Shown: piece by piece, positions 60,860-64,000 of the stretch
Numbering within the stretch: the first letter of the stretch is position 1
Layout of the letters: each line of letters starts with the position of its first letter
Origin: Pseudomonas nitroreducens
GTDB lineage: Bacteria > Pseudomonadota > Gammaproteobacteria > Pseudomonadales > Pseudomonadaceae
Assembly: GCF_014204515.1 (NCBI RefSeq)
Contig: NZ_JACHLI010000037.1
Coordinates: 1-64,000 of the forward strand
DNA: 64,000 nucleotides
Direction of reading: 5' to 3'
Program-made: the position numbers and the translations under genes
Notes under the pieces: generated by a model
Told to the model about the DNA's origin: nothing
Seen by the model: the letters and a program-made list of their open reading frames with translations, nothing else
Database searches by the model: none

Positions 60860-61435
60860 TCAGTCCTCGAGGAACTCGACCTGACCGTTGGCCAGGGACT
60901 TCACGCGAGCCAGGGATTCCACCCGGTAGCCTTCGCTTTCCAGCAGGGCGCGGCCTTCCTGGAAGGACTTCTCGATGACGATGCCCAGGCCGGCGACGGA
61001 AGCGCCTGCCTGCTGGATCAGGTCGATCAGCGCCTTGGCGGCATGGCCGTTGGCGAGGAAGTCGTCCACCACCAGCACATGGTCGGCAGCGGTCAGGTGC
61101 TTGGCGGAGATGGCGATGGTGCTTTCGGTCTGCTTGGTGAAGGAGAAGACCTTGGAGATCAGCAGGTCGTTCTTCAGCGTCAGCGACTGGAACTTGCGGG
61201 CGAAGATCACCGGGATGCCCAGCTCGAGGCCGGCCATGACCGCCGGGGCGATGCCCGAGGCTTCGATGGTGACGATCTTGGTGATGCCCTGGTTCTTGAA
61301 GCGTTCGGCGAACTCGTGGCCGATCTGCTTCATCAGCGCCGGGTCGATCTGGTGGTTGAGGAAGGCGTCTACCTTGAGGACCTGTTCGGAGAGAACGATG
61401 CCTTCGCTGCGAATTTTGTCTTTGAGAGTGTTCAC
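60860..61435 (-). CDS. xpt: Xanthine phosphoribosyltransferase
   Basis: 191-residue purine salvage enzyme that turns xanthine and PRPP to XMP. The PRPP motif is VLVVDDFLANGHAAKAL; the N-terminus MNTLKDKIRSEGIVLSEQVLKVDAFLNHQIDP (in parts) matches Xpt. Start is GTG at 61435. The upstream gene is rep, but with a REP cluster between them. Confidence 0.96.
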   Translation of the reverse strand: MNTLKDKIRSEGIVLSEQVLKVDAFLNHQIDPALMKQIGHEFAERFKNQGITKIVTIEASGIAPAVMAGLELGIPVIFARKFQSLTLKNDLLISKVFSFTKQTESTIAISAKHLTAADHVLVVDDFLANGHAAKALIDLIQQAGASVAGLGIVIEKSFQEGRALLESEGYRVESLARVKSLANGQVEFLED

Positions 61436-61573
61436 GGGGGTGCTTCCGAAAGCGGCTGTCGCTGATGAAGCGCGTAATTCTACAACGCCAGTGGCCTTCT
61501 GCGCGACGTTCCGACCAATGCAATTGCTGATCGGGTGGACAGATTTTCGATGGGTGGAAGGAGTCGACCTGGC

Positions 61574-61652
61574 GTAGGAGCGGATTCATCCGCGATCCGG
61601 CCGACAGGCCGGTGCCCGCCTGATGGCGATCGCGGACGGAGTCCGCTCCTAC
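61574..61652. repeat. REP inverted pair (GGACTCCGTCC family, one degenerate unit)
   Basis: Left unit 61574-61596 has GGATTCATCC in place of GGACTCCGTCC, yet keeps its palindrome; right unit 61629-61652 is identical to 13733-13756. Confidence 0.88.
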
Positions 61653-61668
61653 GCTCGCACCCAGCATG

Positions 61669-61703
61669 GCGTAGGGCGAATAACCCGGAACGGGTTATCC
61701 GCC
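61669..61703 (+). repeat. REP singlet (CGTAGGGCG/ATAAC family)
   Basis: GCGTAGGGCGAATAACCCGG, then AACGGGTTATCCGCC; matches the unit 60711-60744 in the ends but with different loop. It ends 18 bases from the stop of rep. Confidence 0.85.
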
Positions 61704-61720
61704 GTCGCGGCAGACGAAGC

Positions 61721-63730
61721 TCAACGCTTGAGCATCGCCCGGATATCCGCCAGCGCCGAGTTGCCCTTGGCCACCTTGACCTCCTGCGGCGCGTCTTCCT
61801 GGCCTTCCCAGACCAGGTCCTCGGGCGGCAGTTCATCAAGGAAGCGGCTGGGCGAACAATCGATGATCTCGCCGTATTGCTTGCGCTTGGCGGCGTAGGT
61901 CATGGCCAGGTTTTTCTTCGCCCGGGTGATGCCCACGTAGGCCAGGCGCCGCTCTTCCTCGATGGTGTCGGCCTCGATGCTGGAGCGGTGCGGGAGGATT
62001 TCCTCTTCCACGCCGAGAATGAACACGTAGGGGAATTCCAGGCCCTTGGACGCGTGCAGGGTCATCATCTGCACGCCGTCGGCGCCTTCTTCCTCTTCCT
62101 GCTGGCGCTCCAGCATGTCGCGCAGGACCAGCTTGGCGATGGCCTGCTCGATGGTCATGTCGCCTTCTTCGTCGCGCTCCAGGGTGTTCTTCAGCGCCTC
62201 GATGAGGAACCAGACGTTGCCCATGCGGAAGTCGGCGATCTTGTCGCTGGAAGCGTTCTGCCGCAGCCAGTTCTCGTAGTCGATGTCCATCACCATGCTG
62301 CGCAGCGCGCCGATCGGGTCGCTGCCGGCGCACTGCTCGCGGACCTTGTCGATGAAGCGCTTGAAGCGCTGCAGACGCTCGATGTAGCGGGCGTCGAGGT
62401 GCTCGGACAGGCCCAGCTCGCCGGAGGCGTTGAACATCGAACAGCCGCGCTCGGTGGCGTAGTTGCCGAGCTTCTCCAGGGTGGTGGAGCCGATCTCCCG
62501 GCGCGGCACGTTGATCACCCGGAGGAAGGCGTTGTCATCATCCGGGTTCACCAGCAGGCGGAAGTAGGACATCAGGTCCTTCACTTCCTGGCGTCCGAAG
62601 AAGCTGGTGCCGCCTGACAGGTGATAGGGAATCTGGTGGTGCTGAAGTTTCAGCTCGATCAGCTTCGCCTGATAGTTGCCGCGGTAGAGGATGGCGAATT
62701 CGCTGTAGGGCCGCTGCGTCTTCAGGTGGATGGTGAGGATTTCCATGGCCACCCGTTCGGCCTCGGACTCCTCGTTGCGGCAGCGGATCACCCGGATCGG
62801 GTCGCCTTCGCCCATCTCGCTCCACAGCTGCTTCTCGAACACGTGGGGGTTGTTGGCGATGAGGATGTTGGCGCATTTGAGGATGCGGCTGGTGGAGCGG
62901 TAGTTCTGCTCCAGCATCACCACCTTCAGCGAAGGGAAGTCTTCCTTCAGCTGCATCAGATTTTCCGGGCGCGCGCCGCGCCAGGCGTAGATCGACTGGT
63001 CGTCGTCGCCCACCACGGTGAAGTGCGCGCGCTGCTGCACCAGCATCTTCACCAGCAGGTACTGGCTGGCGTTGGTGTCCTGGTATTCGTCCACCAGCAT
63101 GTAGCGCACGCGGTTGCGCCACTTGTCGAGGATCTCCGGGTGTTCCTGGAACAGCTTCACCGGCTGCAGGATCAGGTCGTCGAAGTCCACCGCGTTGTAG
63201 GCCTTGAGGGTGCGCTGGTAATGCAGGTAGACCATTGCCGCGGTCTGTTCCTTGGGATTGCGCGCCTTTTCCAGCGCCTCTTCCGGAAGGATCAGGTCGT
63301 TCTTCCAGCTGCCGATCAGGCCCTTGATCTCGTCCAGACCGTCATCGCCGGAATACTCCTTCTGCATGATGTCGGTCATCAGCGCCTTCACATCGCTCTC
63401 GTCGAAGATCGAGAAGCCGGGCTTGTAGCCCAGGGCCGCGTGTTCCTTGCGGATGATGTTCAGGCCCAGGTTGTGGAAGGTCGAGACGGTCAGGCCCTTG
63501 CCCTCGCCGGGGCGCAGCAGGGTGCTGACGCGCTCCTTCATCTCGCGGGCGGCCTTGTTGGTGAAGGTCACGGCGACGATGTACTGGGCGCGGATGCCGC
63601 ACTGCTGCACCAGGTAGGCGATCTTGCGGGTGATCACGCTGGTCTTGCCGGAGCCGGCGCCGGCCAGCACCAGAAGCGGGCCGCCGACGTAGTTCACGGC
63701 CTCTTGCTGCCGGGGATTGAGTCGGGACAT
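61721..63730 (-). CDS. rep: ATP-dependent DNA helicase Rep
   Basis: 669-residue UvrD/Rep-family 3'-5' helicase that helps replication forks pass protein blocks. Motif Q and Walker A are in NPRQQEAVNY and AGSGKT (25-30); others are DDDQSIYAWRGA, VDEYQDTN, YRS..RI, and VMTLHASKGLEFP-like VQMMTLHASKGLEFPYV. The length is typical of Rep rather than UvrD (~720). ATG at 63730. Confidence 0.97.
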   Translation of the reverse strand: MSRLNPRQQEAVNYVGGPLLVLAGAGSGKTSVITRKIAYLVQQCGIRAQYIVAVTFTNKAAREMKERVSTLLRPGEGKGLTVSTFHNLGLNIIRKEHAALGYKPGFSIFDESDVKALMTDIMQKEYSGDDGLDEIKGLIGSWKNDLILPEEALEKARNPKEQTAAMVYLHYQRTLKAYNAVDFDDLILQPVKLFQEHPEILDKWRNRVRYMLVDEYQDTNASQYLLVKMLVQQRAHFTVVGDDDQSIYAWRGARPENLMQLKEDFPSLKVVMLEQNYRSTSRILKCANILIANNPHVFEKQLWSEMGEGDPIRVIRCRNEESEAERVAMEILTIHLKTQRPYSEFAILYRGNYQAKLIELKLQHHQIPYHLSGGTSFFGRQEVKDLMSYFRLLVNPDDDNAFLRVINVPRREIGSTTLEKLGNYATERGCSMFNASGELGLSEHLDARYIERLQRFKRFIDKVREQCAGSDPIGALRSMVMDIDYENWLRQNASSDKIADFRMGNVWFLIEALKNTLERDEEGDMTIEQAIAKLVLRDMLERQQEEEEGADGVQMMTLHASKGLEFPYVFILGVEEEILPHRSSIEADTIEEERRLAYVGITRAKKNLAMTYAAKRKQYGEIIDCSPSRFLDELPPEDLVWEGQEDAPQEVKVAKGNSALADIRAMLKR

Positions 63731-64000
63731 GAAAGGCGGGGGTCTGTAGTGGAGCGGGCGCGTATTCTAGCAGGCCGCGCCGGGCGTCGGGGTGCCGCTC
63801 GGAATCGCGACGATCTGTGACACGATCGTACTTATGTGTTTTGGATAAATCTGTACATGTATTAGGCTTGTGACGTCATTACTTGAAGAAAACTCTTAAG
63901 AGTTTCTCTGAAGTTTCGTCTACATCTGGTGGATGTCCGGATGGCGTGGCTTCAAAACCGGGGGAAACGGGCGCACGGAAGGTGCCTGGAGTTTCTCCCC
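63731..64000. other. Region upstream of rep, up to window end
   Basis: 270 bases without a supported gene. After ~100 GC-rich bases comes an AT-rich stretch (63830-63925), containing the palindromes TGACGTCA (63871-63878) and AAACTCTTAAGAGTTT (63890-63905). Such a zone is probably the promoter of a gene beyond the window on the plus strand as well as the rep promoter. Confidence 0.5.

Larger units (their letters stand above)
61436..61720. other. xpt-rep intergenic region with REP elements
   Basis: 285 bases with no gene. The first ~135 bases form the xpt promoter region. The remainder is filled by a REP pair and a REP singlet up to the end of rep. Confidence 0.7.

Overview
This is a GC-rich Pseudomonas chromosome segment. 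Gene order follows, from memory, the P. aeruginosa PAO1 block from pstS (PA5369) to rep (PA5296): 3' end of a 5S rRNA, pst-phoU, phoBR, ubiAC, rubredoxins, HU, recG-oxyR, spoT-rpoZ-gmk, rph/crc/pyrE, the coaBC-dut-algC-argB operon, rpmBG, a polyamine/D-alanine catabolic block, xpt and rep. Blocks I remember from PAO1 (glycolate oxidase genes between ubiC and rubA, poxB between xpt and rep) are absent, and the repetitive extragenic palindromes (REPs) include families common in other pseudomonads. A member of the P. aeruginosa lineage other than P. aeruginosa itself is likely; the species cannot be fixed from sequence reading alone.

Layout. 1-112: 5S rRNA end and terminator. 403-7317: Pho regulon core, pstS-pstC-pstA-pstB-phoU, with a Pho box before pstS and a triple Pho half-site before pstC. 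7450-9368: a response regulator and a secreted M23 peptidase. 9433-12899 (minus): CorC-like CBS protein, phoR, phoB. 13207-15243: small secreted protein, a REP cluster, ubiA and ubiC. 15463-18230: two rubredoxins, rubredoxin reductase, HU, SCP2-like protein. 18363-22865 (minus): YbaK-HDOD protein, recG, oxyR. 22960-25321: epimerase, AraC regulator, LysE exporter. 25358-30618 (minus): lipoprotein, ridA, spoT, rpoZ, gmk, yicC. 30783-34114: rph, DUF4870 protein, crc (minus), pyrE, DUF4124 protein. 34133-39914 (minus): thioesterase, argB, algC, dut, coaBC. 40056-43621: radC, DUF2867-like protein, peptide-binding protein, rpmB, rpmG. 43749-50795: cupin, pauC/kauB aldehyde dehydrogenase, MFS transporter, phospholipase D-like lipoprotein, FAD amine oxidase, Lrp regulator. 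50966-54098: ydbH-ynbE-ydbL envelope operon. 54460-58556: dadA, RidA paralogue, dadX, PauR regulator, cytochrome c5. 58695-63730: acetyl-CoA hydrolase/transferase, REP clusters, xpt, rep.

Functional themes: phosphate sensing and uptake (pst, phoU, phoBR); alkane/redox electron transfer (rubA1-rubA2-rubredoxin reductase); stringent response and nucleotide metabolism (spoT, gmk, rpoZ, pyrE, rph, dut, xpt); and amine/D-alanine catabolism, where PauC, PauB and PauR sit beside DadA, DadX and their Lrp-type activator. No prophage, insertion sequence, CRISPR array or tRNA was seen, and no clear novel multi-gene system. The most unusual points are domain architectures (PstC with a predicted periplasmic beta-propeller, PstA with a coiled-coil insert, a membrane-anchored long AlgC, a YbaK-HDOD fusion), the stacked Pho half-sites, an atypical YnbE lipobox and mosaic REP clusters.
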